A stretch of DNA of 64,000 bases from Enhydrobacter aerosaccus (GTDB lineage Bacteria > Pseudomonadota > Alphaproteobacteria > Reyranellales > Reyranellaceae), in assembly GCF_900167455.1 (NCBI RefSeq), contig NZ_FUWJ01000001.1, forward strand, positions 620,001 to 684,000. Reading direction: 5' to 3'. Position numbers and translations under genes: made by a program. A model generated the notes under the pieces. It searched no databases. It was not told where the DNA came from and saw only the letters and a list, made by a program, of their open reading frames with translations. Of the stretch, positions 19,793 through 28,940 are shown in pieces (position 1 is the stretch's first letter; each line of letters opens with the position of its first letter).

Positions 19793-20977
19793 TCATCCTT
19801 TCTGGTGAAGCGGCGCAATGAGATGCTTGGGAGCAAGAACAAGTGGCAGTGCGGCCATGAGCGCTGCCACGGCGCCGAGGGCAAACGGACCGGCATTCGA
19901 GGTTCCGGCGACCAGTCCGCCGAGCGGACCGCCAGCGGCAAGCCCCAGGTCCCATCCGGATGTGACGGCGCCCAAGGCGGCACTGCGTTCGCGTGGATCA
20001 GCCGCTTCCGTCACGAGACTCGCCAAGCACGGATACAACATGGAAAGTCCCGCACCAGCCAAAGCCGTACAGGCGAATGCAGACCACGCCGTTTCCGCGA
20101 AATACAGGCCGCCGAGTCCGGCGGCTTCGACAAGGAAAACGACCAGGATCACGCGGCGCGGCCCGAAGCGATCGACCGATGCGCTGCCAACGAACCGCGT
20201 GACCATGAAGGTAATGCCGAAGATGGCGAGCGCGAGATCCTGCCCCATCAGGTGGAGAACCGCGAAGCGAGGAACGAGGAAGGCCGCGACGACCCCATAG
20301 CCCATGCTGGCGAAGACATTTGAAGCGCCGGGTATCCACGCCGCCCTTGGCAGCAACGCGCGACGAATGTTGGAGCTCGTGGGCGGAGCTGAGGCTGAAC
20401 GCCGCGTCTGCGCGATCAGCATCCAGGCAATTATTGGGAATGCGCTCGCGGCAATCCATACGCTGCGATAGGTACCAATCGCCAATATGGCTGCTCCGAG
20501 CACTGGTCCGGCAGCAAGCCCGGTCCACATCGACAAGCCAAAATGTCCGACTACCCTTCCACGCTGGGAAGGTTCTGCCTGCTGCAGAACCCAACCGATG
20601 GACGCCGTGAAGAGCGCACCTTCGCCCGCTCCCAGGGCGAGGCGAGCGGCAATCAATACCGGCAGTGTGGTTGCTATTAGATGTCCCAGCCCACCAAGCA
20701 TGCCGAGGATTGACCCCGCCATGACTACGCCTCGCCCACCGTGCCGATCCGCCAAGCGACCGGCGAGCGGACGAGTGAGCATGGTGGCGAAGGAGCCGAT
20801 CGTCACCGCCATGCCGGCGGCGACGTCACCGGCTCCCAGGCGGTCATGGGCATAGGAGGGCATGACCTGAATCGTCATGCCGATCGCCGCATAGCCGAGG
20901 AAGCAAGCGGCCCACAGGGACCGGTAGGGAGTCGCCTGATCGACTGTTGCGCTCGTGAGATTAATTTCGGCACCCAT
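19793..20977 (-). CDS. MFS transporter
   Basis: A 394-residue major facilitator with twelve hydrophobic segments. The loop motif GRLADRHGGRGVV follows helix 2 and a proline/glycine-rich AAGPVLGAAI segment occurs in helix 5, which suggests an exporter of the drug:H+ antiporter type. It is transcribed away from a LysR gene 94 bp upstream, and a DUF2891 gene follows 7 bp downstream. By eye this trio uses more A+T than the housekeeping genes nearby, which hints at acquisition. The substrate is unknown. Confidence 0.88.
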   Translation of the reverse strand: MGAEINLTSATVDQATPYRSLWAACFLGYAAIGMTIQVMPSYAHDRLGAGDVAAGMAVTIGSFATMLTRPLAGRLADRHGGRGVVMAGSILGMLGGLGHLIATTLPVLIAARLALGAGEGALFTASIGWVLQQAEPSQRGRVVGHFGLSMWTGLAAGPVLGAAILAIGTYRSVWIAASAFPIIAWMLIAQTRRSASAPPTSSNIRRALLPRAAWIPGASNVFASMGYGVVAAFLVPRFAVLHLMGQDLALAIFGITFMVTRFVGSASVDRFGPRRVILVVFLVEAAGLGGLYFAETAWSAFACTALAGAGLSMLYPCLASLVTEAADPRERSAALGAVTSGWDLGLAAGGPLGGLVAGTSNAGPFALGAVAALMAALPLVLAPKHLIAPLHQKG

Positions 20978-21058
20978 AAATCATCGGAATCGCGTCTCGC
21001 TGGGTGGCAATACGCGGATTCGGTGATATGACTCAATTCAGTAATTATTATTTAGAAT

Positions 21059-21073
21059 ATGCGAGTGTCGCAT
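21059..21073. promoter_or_regulatory. Palindrome overlapping the LysR start codon
   Basis: ATGCGA-GTG-TCGCAT is a perfect 6-bp inverted repeat whose right end includes the first two bases of ATG 21072. A second, wider pair, ATTC (21036-21039) and GAAT (21055-21058), flanks an AT-rich centre in the same divergent promoter region. Either could be a LysR-type binding site, and the first is placed for self-repression. Confidence 0.5.
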
Positions 21074-22019
21074 GAACATGCGGGATCTCGAGGCCTTCCT
21101 CGCCGTCGTTGAAACTGGCTCCATCGTCGGGGCGTCCGCGCGACTCCACCTGACGCAGCCTGGCGTGAGCCGCCGCATTCAAACCTTGGAGGGATTGCTG
21201 GGCGTCGCCTTGCTCGATCGCCAGTCGAAGCCGCTCAAACCGACGGCAGCCGGGCGAGAAGCTTACGAACACGGGCGGCGCATGTTGCGTGCGCTCGACG
21301 ATCTCAGGACCGGACTATCGCCCGATGGAGCCGTCCGCGGAGAATTTCGGCTGGGTATCACGCCCTATCTGTCGGAGGTCGCAATGACGGCGCCGCTCGA
21401 TCGGCTTCGTGGTGCCTTCCCCGACCTCACTCTGTGCATCACGACGGGGTGGCCAGAACAGCTCCTGGAGCAGCTACGTCGCGGCGAAATCGACGTAGCA
21501 GCATTCTGCCTCCCAAGTGAGCTTGATCCACCCCACGGAGTCGAAGGCTACTCATTCGATCTTCAGCCGCTCTTCGTCGTGGCTGCGCGGACATCTGCTT
21601 TGATGTCTCCCGCGACACTGAAAGACCTCTCGCGCCTGCCCTGGATCATCAACCAGGATGGGTGTGGCTTTCGCAGCGCCCTTCGCCGTCGTTTCGAGCA
21701 GGAGCATCTGCCTTTGCGCGTGGGCGTCGAAGCACTCAGTTCAGACCTCCGACTTTCCCTTGTTGCACGTGGGGTCGGTATTACGTTGGCAACCGAGGCG
21801 GCGATTGAAGGTAGTCCTCTGCATAAGAAGCTCAAAATCGTTAACGTGTGCGACTTCAAGCCAAAGGTCAGGGTGTGGCTCGTTCACCGCTCCCCTGCTG
21901 GGCGGCTCATGAAGCCGATAGGATGTCTCGGTGATGCCCTGAAGGCCGAGCTTGAGACGCCGCATTCCGAACCGACTACGAAGGGACCAGCGCCATCTAT
22001 CAAGTCCCGTCGCTCTTGA
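21072..22019 (+). CDS. LysR family transcriptional regulator
   Basis: A 315-residue regulator with an N-terminal winged helix-turn-helix (MRDLEAFLAVVETGSIVGAS, LHLTQPGVSRRIQTLEGLLG) and a periplasmic-binding-protein-like effector domain. ATG 21072 and ATG 21078 are both possible starts. It is divergent from the MFS gene and, as is usual for LysR proteins, probably controls that gene and itself in response to a small ligand. Its AT-richer codon use matches the MFS gene. Confidence 0.9.
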   Translation: MNMRDLEAFLAVVETGSIVGASARLHLTQPGVSRRIQTLEGLLGVALLDRQSKPLKPTAAGREAYEHGRRMLRALDDLRTGLSPDGAVRGEFRLGITPYLSEVAMTAPLDRLRGAFPDLTLCITTGWPEQLLEQLRRGEIDVAAFCLPSELDPPHGVEGYSFDLQPLFVVAARTSALMSPATLKDLSRLPWIINQDGCGFRSALRRRFEQEHLPLRVGVEALSSDLRLSLVARGVGITLATEAAIEGSPLHKKLKIVNVCDFKPKVRVWLVHRSPAGRLMKPIGCLGDALKAELETPHSEPTTKGPAPSIKSRRS

Positions 22020-22501
22020 CCTCGAATCGTCGCCGACAAGCCAATTCGAGGCTGTGCTCAAGCTCGACTCTGATGCGCGAAGTAATGCATGCCGCCGTCG
22101 ACGTCGCGCGACAGCCCCTTGGCGGTCATGGCGCGAAAGGCGACGCAAGGAAGATTATCTCGTGGCCGCGCGAGCTCTTCCCGCGTGTGTCGGAAGCGAC
22201 GGCATCACAGGTGATGCACTGGCCCATTGACTTGGGAGCCGGTGCCGGGACATTTTGCATAAGCGACAAGACTGAAGCTCAACAGCGGCCTCGGTTGCTG
22301 CCGGACGTGCTGCAGAAAGACCATGCGGATATCGGTGTCTTGGCTTCCTGCCTGCGCCGGCCTTCGCTTCTTGACGACCCTTGCCTAATTCCGACCGCCG
22401 TCTCCCGGCGGTTTTTACAACCGCCTTCGCGATCGAGACCCGATGCCGGCGCGATGGCTCGTGCAATCGATATCCACTGACCAAGCGGTGCCGGAGTTTC
22501 C
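22020..22501. other. 482-bp stretch with no convincing gene
   Basis: A frame stays open on the plus strand at 22016-22480, but its translation shows no recognisable domain and is rich in Arg and Ser, as shadow frames are. On the minus strand a short piece near 22045-22130 reads GLSRDVDGGMHYFAH, which recalls the VDGG end of short-chain dehydrogenases, so a decayed gene is possible. The promoter of the hydroxylase operon at 22502 should lie in the last part; no clear -35/-10 pair was picked out. Confidence 0.5.
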
Positions 22502-22957
22502 ATGGCGACACTGAAGATCAACGGCGAGACGAAAGACTTCGACGCTCCCGACGACATGCCGCTACTCTGGGTGCTGCGCGATGTGCTGGGCATGACTGGC
22601 ACCAAGTATGGATGCGGCATCGCGCAGTGCGGGGCCTGCACGGTCCATCTCGACGGCCAGCCGGTGCGCTCCTGCCTGCTTCCCGTCGGCGAAGTGCGGG
22701 ACCGCGCCATCACCACCATCGAAGGCGTTGGTGCCACGGCGGCCGGCGCGAAGGTGCAGAAAGCCTGGCTCGATCTCGAAGTCATCCAATGCGGCTATTG
22801 CCAGTCGGGGCAGATCATGTCGGCGGCGGCGCTCCTGGCGGCCACGCCGAATCCCGACGATGCCGATATCGATGCCGCCATGGCAGGGAACATCTGTCGC
22901 TGCGGAACCTATGTCCGCATCCGCGCCGCGATCAAGCGCGCCGCCTCCGAAGCCTGA
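22502..22957 (+). CDS. (2Fe-2S) subunit of a molybdenum hydroxylase (IorA type)
   Basis: The small electron-transfer subunit of a xanthine-oxidase-family enzyme, 151 residues. A plant-type ferredoxin domain with Cys 38, 43, 46 and 58 ([13 protein letters not shown]) is followed by a second four-helix 2Fe-2S domain with Cys 97, 100, 132 and 134 ([14 protein letters not shown]). It closely resembles isoquinoline 1-oxidoreductase alpha and nicotinate dehydrogenase NicA subunits. It has no signal peptide and presumably rides out of the cell with the Tat-tagged large subunit, which starts 15 bp downstream. Confidence 0.93.
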   Translation: MATLKINGETKDFDAPDDMPLLWVLRDVLGMTGTKYGCGIAQCGACTVHLDGQPVRSCLLPVGEVRDRAITTIEGVGATAAGAKVQKAWLDLEVIQCGYCQSGQIMSAAALLAATPNPDDADIDAAMAGNICRCGTYVRIRAAIKRAASEA

Positions 22958-22972
22958 CCGGGAGGGCACGCC

Positions 22973-25147
22973 ATGTCGTTCACGCACCAGTCACCGCTCG
23001 TCTCGTCGCGTCGCAAGCTGCTGGGAGCCGGCATCGCCGGCGGACTGCTGTTCGCCTTCCACCTTCCGGTTCGCGGGCAGGACAAGCCTCTGAAAGTGTC
23101 CGACGTGTCGACGGGCCCGTTTGCCCCCAACGCCTTTATCCGCATCGATGTCACGGGCAAGACCACGCTCGTCATGCCGCAGGTGGAGATGGGGCAGGGC
23201 ATCTATACCGCCATCGCGATGATCCTCGCCGAGGAGCTCGACGCCGATTACACCACGGTCGCACTGGAGGCGGCGCCGCCCAGCGACAAGCTTTACGGCA
23301 ACCCCGCCTTCGGCATCCAGGCGACCGGGAACTCCAACTCCGTCCGTGCCTTCTGGATGCCGCTGCGCAAGGCCGGTGCCAGCGCGCGCGCCATGCTGAT
23401 CCAGGCGGCGGCGGTGCAATGGAAGGTCGAGCCATCGGCGTGCAGCGCGGCCAGCGGTGAAGTGATCCACGCAGCGAGCGGCCGCCGGCTGTCCTATGGC
23501 GCCCTCGCCGAGGCGGCGGGCCGGCAGACGCCGCCGGCCGACGTGCCGCTCAAGGACCCCAAGGACTTCACCTTGATTGGCAAGCCGCTGAAGCGCTTCG
23601 ACACGCCCGCGAAGACCGACGGCAAGGCCATCTATGGCATCGACGTCATGCTGCCCGGCATGAAGTTCGCGACCGTGGCGTCCTGCTCCGTCTTCGGTGG
23701 CAAGGTCGGCAAGGTCGACGATACCGCGGCGAAGAAGGTGCCAGGCGTGCGCCAGGTGGTGGTGCTAGACGATCTGGTCGCGGTGGTGGGCGATCACATG
23801 TGGGCGGCCCGCAAGGGGCTGGAGGCCCTGAACATCACCTGGGACGAGGGCGCCAACGCGGGCGTCAACTCGGCGGCGATCTGGGACGCGTTGCGCAAGG
23901 CCAGCGCCGGAGATGGCGTGGTGGCCAAGTCCACCGGTGATGTCGCCAAGGCGCTGGCCGGCGGCGACACGATCGAGGCGGCCTATGAGCTGCCGTTCCT
24001 CGCCCATGCGATGATGGAGCCGCTGAACTGCACGGTCCGCCTCACTCCCGACGCGTGCGAGATCTGGATCGGCACGCAGGTGATGACGCGGGTGCAGTCG
24101 GAAGCGGCGAAGGCGGCTGGTCTTCCGCTGGAGAAGGTGACCGTGAACAATCATCTGCTGGGCGGCGGCTTCGGTCGTCGACTCGAGGCGGACATGGTGG
24201 CGGCGGCAGTCCGCATCGCGCGCCAGGTCGATACGCCGTTGAAGGTCGTGTGGACCCGTGAGGAGGACACGCAGCACGACGTCTATCGTCCGGCCTATCG
24301 CGACACGATCTCCGCCAGCCTGCTGAATGGCAGGATCGCGGCCTGGAAGTACAAGGTGACCGGTTCGTCGGTCCTGGCGCGCTGGTTTCCGCCTGCGTTC
24401 CAGAAGGGCATCGACATCGATGCCGTCGATTGCGCCGTCGACATGCCCTACGACATCCCGAACTTCCACGTCGAGTATGTGCGTGCCGAGCCGCCCGTAC
24501 CGACCGGGTTCTGGCGTGGTGTCGGCCCCAACAACAATGTCTTCGCCATCGAATGCTTCATGGACGAGCTGGCGCGCAAGGCCGGCAAGGATCCGATCGC
24601 CTTCCGCCGCGACATGCTCGGCAAGCAGCCTCGCCTGCAGGCCGCGCTCGATCTCGTCGCCCGGAAGTCGAACTGGAGTGACACGCTGCCGGCCCGCGCC
24701 GGCCGCGGCGTCAGCGTGCAGCCGGCGTTCGGCAGCTTCATCGCCACGGTGGTGGAGGCGGAAGTCGATGAGAGGGGCGAGGTTCGGCTGCGGCGCGTCA
24801 CCTCGGCCGTCGATACCGGCATTGCGGTCAATCCCGACACCATCGTCGCGCAGTTGCAGGGCGGACTGATCTTCGGTCTGACAGCGGCGCTCTACGGCGA
24901 GATCACCATCGCCAACGGCCGCGTCGAGCAATCCAACTTCAACGACTATCGCATGCTGCGCATCGACGAGGTGCCGCCGATCGAGGTTCACGTGATCAAG
25001 AGCGGCGAGGCGCCTGGAGGCATCGGCGAGACGGGTGTGACGGCCGGACCGCCGGCGCTGCGTAACGCGATCTATGCCGCGACCGGTGTCGCGTTGCGCC
25101 GCCTGCCCATCGATAAGGAGGCTATCGCCGTGCGGAGCAAGACATGA
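22973..25147 (+). CDS. Molybdopterin-binding large subunit (IorB/aldehyde oxidase type)
   Basis: The catalytic subunit of a xanthine-oxidase-family hydroxylase, 724 residues, which would insert oxygen from water into an N-heterocycle or aldehyde. A twin-arginine leader (SRRKLLGAGIAGG, residues 10-22) predicts export as a folded cofactor-loaded complex. Cofactor-binding signatures include GGGFGRRLEADMV and FWRGVGPNNNVFAIE, and the catalytic Glu is in GGIGETGVTAGPPALRNA near the C-terminus. GGGAGG precedes the ATG. No FAD subunit is present; electrons should pass to the cytochrome c gene that overlaps its stop. Confidence 0.93.
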   Translation: MSFTHQSPLVSSRRKLLGAGIAGGLLFAFHLPVRGQDKPLKVSDVSTGPFAPNAFIRIDVTGKTTLVMPQVEMGQGIYTAIAMILAEELDADYTTVALEAAPPSDKLYGNPAFGIQATGNSNSVRAFWMPLRKAGASARAMLIQAAAVQWKVEPSACSAASGEVIHAASGRRLSYGALAEAAGRQTPPADVPLKDPKDFTLIGKPLKRFDTPAKTDGKAIYGIDVMLPGMKFATVASCSVFGGKVGKVDDTAAKKVPGVRQVVVLDDLVAVVGDHMWAARKGLEALNITWDEGANAGVNSAAIWDALRKASAGDGVVAKSTGDVAKALAGGDTIEAAYELPFLAHAMMEPLNCTVRLTPDACEIWIGTQVMTRVQSEAAKAAGLPLEKVTVNNHLLGGGFGRRLEADMVAAAVRIARQVDTPLKVVWTREEDTQHDVYRPAYRDTISASLLNGRIAAWKYKVTGSSVLARWFPPAFQKGIDIDAVDCAVDMPYDIPNFHVEYVRAEPPVPTGFWRGVGPNNNVFAIECFMDELARKAGKDPIAFRRDMLGKQPRLQAALDLVARKSNWSDTLPARAGRGVSVQPAFGSFIATVVEAEVDERGEVRLRRVTSAVDTGIAVNPDTIVAQLQGGLIFGLTAALYGEITIANGRVEQSNFNDYRMLRIDEVPPIEVHVIKSGEAPGGIGETGVTAGPPALRNAIYAATGVALRRLPIDKEAIAVRSKT

Positions 25148-26493
25148 GCCGGAAATCCCGCCGCATTCTCCTCGGCCTTGCCGGCGTCGCGGTCATTGTC
25201 GTGGTGGCCGGTATCCTCATCTTGCGCGGCCCCGGGCCAATGACTTTCGCCGCTGGCGCGAAGGTGGCGCTTGCGGATTATCGCGCCGCCGACCCGACCG
25301 GGGTTCCGCCGGCGCTCGCCAAGGCGAGCCTGGTCGAGCGCGGTGAATATCTTGCGCGCGCCGCCGACTGCATGGTCTGCCACACCGCGCCCGGCGGAAA
25401 GGAATATGCCGGGGGCTTCGCGTTCAAGCTGCCGTTCGGAACGCTCTATTCGACCAACATCACGCCGGACCGGGAAACCGGCATCGGCGACTACACCGAC
25501 CAGCAGTTCCTCGATGCCCTGCATCGCGGCGTGCGGCGGGACGGCGCGCGGCTTTATCCGGCGATGCCGTTTACCTCCTACACCTACATCACCGACGCCG
25601 ATGCGCTGGCGATCAAGGCCTACCTTTTCAGTCTGCCGCCGGTCCGCGCGACACCGCCCCGAAACACGCTCGCCTTTCCGTTCGACCAGCGCTGGGCCAT
25701 GACGTTCTGGTCGGTGCTGTTCAATTCCGATGAACGCTTCAGGCCCGATCCGGCGCAGAGTCCGGAATGGAATCGCGGCGCTTATCTGGCCGAGGCGCTG
25801 GCCCATTGCGGCGAATGCCACACGCCGCGCAACCCGGCCTTCGCGCTCGACAACTACGACAAGTTCGCCGGCGCCGTGACCGCAGGCTGGCGCGCCTACA
25901 ACATCACGTCGGACAAGGCCACCGGCGTCGGCGCGTGGTCCGACGACGACCTCGTCTCCTATCTGACCCGTGGTCATGCGCCCGGCCACGGCACCGCCTC
26001 GGGGCCGATGGGCGAGGCGGTCGATCACAGCCTCGGCCGCCTGGTGCCGGAGGATATCCGGGCCCTGGTCGTCTATCTGCGCAGCGTGCCGCCGGTCGCC
26101 TCGCCGGACCTGCCGGCAACGCTCGCCCCGCCGGCGCCGGCTTCCTATCGGCAGGGGGGCAACCTCGCCGACATACGCGGCCGCCGCGTCTTCGAGGGAG
26201 CTTGTGCCAGTTGCCACAGCTGGACCGGACAGAGCCCGCTGACGCCGTTCGCGACGCTCACTGGCGCGCGCGCCGGCAACGATTCGTCCGCCATCAACGT
26301 GGCGCAGATCGTGATCTCCGGCACGCGCCGGCATACACCGGCCGATGCGCTCTCGATGCCGGCGTTCGGCAACATCTACTCCGACGTCGAGATCGCCGCC
26401 GTCGCCAACTATGTGACGGCGCGCTTCGGCAGCAAAGGCTCGGCCATCACCGCCGACGATGTTGCGGCCCTGCGGAAGCAGGGATCTCAATAG
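25144..26493 (+). CDS. Three-haem cytochrome c subunit
   Basis: A 449-residue membrane-anchored or periplasmic cytochrome with an N-terminal hydrophobic segment (about residues 8-28) and three c-type haem sites: C76-M-V-C79-H, C222-G-E-C225-H and C354-A-S-C357-H. This matches the cytochrome subunits of acetic-acid-type alcohol and aldehyde dehydrogenases and the C-terminal part of NicB. It overlaps the large subunit (ATGA) and probably takes its electrons to the quinone pool or a terminal oxidase. Confidence 0.93.
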   Translation: MSRKSRRILLGLAGVAVIVVVAGILILRGPGPMTFAAGAKVALADYRAADPTGVPPALAKASLVERGEYLARAADCMVCHTAPGGKEYAGGFAFKLPFGTLYSTNITPDRETGIGDYTDQQFLDALHRGVRRDGARLYPAMPFTSYTYITDADALAIKAYLFSLPPVRATPPRNTLAFPFDQRWAMTFWSVLFNSDERFRPDPAQSPEWNRGAYLAEALAHCGECHTPRNPAFALDNYDKFAGAVTAGWRAYNITSDKATGVGAWSDDDLVSYLTRGHAPGHGTASGPMGEAVDHSLGRLVPEDIRALVVYLRSVPPVASPDLPATLAPPAPASYRQGGNLADIRGRRVFEGACASCHSWTGQSPLTPFATLTGARAGNDSSAINVAQIVISGTRRHTPADALSMPAFGNIYSDVEIAAVANYVTARFGSKGSAITADDVAALRKQGSQ

Positions 26494-26628
26494 GGGAGAT
26501 CTCTCCTCCATCGCGGTGGCCGGCGCGACTCTCGACCTCGCCTTCGTGCCCGGCCGGCGCAGGACGGTGAAGTGGAGCGCGAAAGCCTCGTTCCAGCCTT
26601 CAAAGAACGTCGTGCGCGACCTTCGCCG

Positions 26629-27225
26629 TCAGAGCAGGCGATAGCCAGAGGTATGGCATTGGTCGAGCCCGCACTGGAGGATGACGGCCACGAAGTTCAA
26701 GGCGCACAGCAAGACGACATAGAACTCCAATCCACGCACCCATCGGTGCAGCACCGCGCCGCCGGCCCCTCCGGCGGTCCGCGGCGCGCCGAATAGCGCG
26801 AACCGGACGGCGAAGCCCAGCAGCAAGGCCAGCGCGATCACGACCGACCAGACCGGCATGTGCAGACCGAGCACGGCCGAGCCGACATAGGCGTGACCGG
26901 GACGCGGCACGATATCGAGCAGGGTCTGCCGGCCTGAGATCACCAGCAGCAACAGCGCGAAGACGAGGGCGAGACCGGAACCCCGTTCCGATCCCCGTTC
27001 CAATCCCCATTCCAATCCATGAGCGGACTCGCCCGCGTGCAACTGTTGGATGAGGCCGAAGCAGCAGCCGAACATGGCGACGCGTTGCAGCAGGCAGAGC
27101 GGACAGGGGATCTCCCCGAACGCAACCTGCAGCACCATCGCGGCCGTGAGCGTGCCTGCCAGGGCCAGCAGCATGAGCAGCAGGATCAGGCGATCCAGGA
27201 CGATCGGGAGCGGCGAAGAGGTCAT
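26629..27225 (-). CDS. dsbB: Disulfide bond formation protein B
   Basis: An inner-membrane protein that reoxidises a DsbA-like thiol oxidase using quinone. The 198-residue protein has four to five hydrophobic segments and the quinone-linked CPLC motif (Cys41, Cys44: EIPCPLCLLQRVAM). No cysteine pair is seen in the middle periplasmic loop where E. coli DsbB has its second pair; the other pair, CGLDQC, is at about residues 185-190, after the last membrane span. The start used is MTSSPLPIVL. The repeated GLERGSERGSG segment near residue 77 is a small coding repeat. It lies 10 bp after the small membrane gene. Confidence 0.85.
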   Translation of the reverse strand: MTSSPLPIVLDRLILLLMLLALAGTLTAAMVLQVAFGEIPCPLCLLQRVAMFGCCFGLIQQLHAGESAHGLEWGLERGSERGSGLALVFALLLLVISGRQTLLDIVPRPGHAYVGSAVLGLHMPVWSVVIALALLLGFAVRFALFGAPRTAGGAGGAVLHRWVRGLEFYVVLLCALNFVAVILQCGLDQCHTSGYRLL

Positions 27226-27235
27226 TGGCGCACGG

Positions 27236-27445
27236 TCAGCCGCGCCAGATCGGCAGGACGGTGCGTTCCCGCTCGACCTGCAGCCACGGCATGCGGAAGC
27301 CGTATTCCGGGCTGTAGATCTCCCAGAGGAAGAGTCCGACGCTGAGCGCAAGGCAGGCGAGGAGGCAGAAGACCGCGAGGCGTCCCCAACCGGCGACGTT
27401 CAGCAGGAAGGCCGCCGTCAGGGCCGCAAAGATGCCGGCCATCAT
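27236..27445 (-). CDS. Small membrane protein paired with DsbB
   Basis: A 69-residue protein starting MMAGIFAALTAAF, with two hydrophobic segments (about residues 3-20 and 24-43) and a polar tail. It is directly upstream of dsbB on the same strand with a 10-bp gap. Short two-helix proteins of this type are often seen beside dsbB (DUF5993-like), but a family match here rests on size and context only. The frame continues further upstream, antisense to the acetyltransferase gene, and that part is not used. Confidence 0.65.
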   Translation of the reverse strand: MMAGIFAALTAAFLLNVAGWGRLAVFCLLACLALSVGLFLWEIYSPEYGFRMPWLQVERERTVLPIWRG

Positions 27446-27580
27446 CGGTCCGGACTCGTCGATCGGGCGCGTGTCATCCCGGACAACTTTGCGCAAGTTC
27501 CCGACTCGCCGCAAGATGTCGATCACGGAACGGACATCTCTCTTTATATCGAGCGGTCTGTAGCGGGGGAGAGGGCGGCT

Positions 27581-28396
27581 ATGGCTTCTGGATTTCGGCT
27601 GAACAAGTATCTGGCGCGCATCGGCTATGCCGGCACGGTGGCGGCCGACTTCACAACGCTTGCGGCGATCCATGCTGCCCATGTCGATGCAATTCCCTTC
27701 GAAGGGCTCGATCCGCTGCTGCGCCGTCCCGTGAAGCTCGATCTCGAGACGCTGCAGGACAAGCTCGTCGATGGTCGGCGCGGCGGTTACTGCTTCGAAC
27801 AGAACGCGCTGTTCAAGGCGGCGCTGGAGGCGATCGGCTTTGCCGTGACAGGGCTGGCGGGCCGCGTGCGCTGGATGTCGCCGCCCGACAGTCCGCTCGG
27901 GCCGCGCGAGCACATGCTGCTCAAGGTGGACCTGCCGGAAGGATCGTATCTCGCCGATGTCGGCTTCGGTGCCTGCCTGCTCGATACGCCCCTGCAGCTC
28001 AGGACCGACATCGAGCAGCGCACGGCGATGGGCACCTTCCGGTTGAGCGAAGCGGAGGGACTCTATTGGCTGAGCGCCAGGCAACCCGATGGCTGGCGGG
28101 TCAAATATGCCTTCGATCTCCAGCCGCAGATCCAGGCCGACTACGAACTGGGCAACTGGTACACTTCCACCAGCCCGCTCGTGCCCTTTGGCAGCGTGCT
28201 GATCATGGAACGTCTTGCGCGTGACAAGCGCTACAAGCTCATCAATCGCCGCTTCGCCATCGAGGCGCGTGATGGCGAACTTGCCTCAGAACGCTTGCTC
28301 GACAGTCCAGAGGAACTGCGCCAGGTCCTGGAAGAGACCTTCAACATCGTCCCGCCGGTCCCGGCCGTGGAGGTCTTCGTGCGGCTGGGCGACTAG
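27581..28396 (+). CDS. Arylamine N-acetyltransferase
   Basis: A cytosolic enzyme that moves an acyl group from acyl-CoA to aromatic amines or hydrazines. The 271-residue protein has the catalytic triad Cys71 (RRGGYCFEQN), His111 (REHMLLKV) and Asp126 (YLADVGFG), and the usual C-terminal domain. The start is ATG 27581 after GGGGGAGAGGGCGGCT; an upstream extension of the frame lies antisense to dsbB and is not used. It stands alone and converges on the small secreted protein gene. A weak GC hairpin (AGCCGGC / GCCGGCT) lies between the two. Confidence 0.9.
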   Translation: MASGFRLNKYLARIGYAGTVAADFTTLAAIHAAHVDAIPFEGLDPLLRRPVKLDLETLQDKLVDGRRGGYCFEQNALFKAALEAIGFAVTGLAGRVRWMSPPDSPLGPREHMLLKVDLPEGSYLADVGFGACLLDTPLQLRTDIEQRTAMGTFRLSEAEGLYWLSARQPDGWRVKYAFDLQPQIQADYELGNWYTSTSPLVPFGSVLIMERLARDKRYKLINRRFAIEARDGELASERLLDSPEELRQVLEETFNIVPPVPAVEVFVRLGD

Positions 28397-28453
28397 TCGC
28401 GGGTGCTCTCGTTCGACCGTATGAAAAGCCGGCGCGCGTCGCTGGTTTGCCGG

Positions 28454-28852
28454 CTAACGATCTGACGGCTTGGTGACGCCAAGCAATTCGATGTCTTCTT
28501 CGGTAACCACGGACTCCTGGCCATCGAGAGCGCGAACGCCGAACATCTTCATGCCATTCGCTTCTTCGGCCTGCACCACGATGACCCGCTCGTTGCTGTC
28601 GCGCAGATAGCCATATTGCGGGACCGGTATGGCCATGGGCTTGCCGACAGGTTGTGCAGGCTGGCCTGGGGCTTGGACCGCCGCGACGAAGACGGCGTCG
28701 CCTTTTCTAAGGTCTGAGGCTGTGGCCGCCCGTCCCGATATGAAGCCGTGCGTCGGAAGCGCCGGCCAGTCATCCGCGGCCCAGGCGATGGAGATTGCCG
28801 CAAGAACAAAGCCGAGAGCGGAAACGGCGCGTACAGACATGCGGACGAACAA
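28454..28852 (-). CDS. Small secreted protein of unknown function
   Basis: A 132-residue protein with a signal peptide (MSVRAVSALGFVLAAISIAWA, cut before ADDW). ATG 28852 and ATG 28840 are both possible starts; the second gives the more typical leader. The mature part has GRAATASDLRKGDAVFVA and a repeated beta pattern, but no family was recognised. It is convergent with the acetyltransferase gene and has no obvious operon partner. Confidence 0.6.
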   Translation of the reverse strand: MFVRMSVRAVSALGFVLAAISIAWAADDWPALPTHGFISGRAATASDLRKGDAVFVAAVQAPGQPAQPVGKPMAIPVPQYGYLRDSNERVIVVQAEEANGMKMFGVRALDGQESVVTEEDIELLGVTKPSDR

Positions 28853-28940
28853 ATAAATACAACTGGAACGTGTGTCCAGCTAAACTGCCGACGCTTGTTG
28901 CCTTTGCAGCGGTCGCAACGTCCGCGAGCGCTCTTCGTGA

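Noticed and set aside
22045-22130. Possible remnant of a short-chain dehydrogenase C-terminus on the minus strand
   Set aside because: Only about 15 residues look familiar (VDGG), too short to call a pseudogene.
22016-22480. A 154-codon frame before the hydroxylase operon
   Set aside because: It has no family, ribosome site or coding pattern that could be defended. The region is listed as a gene-free stretch.
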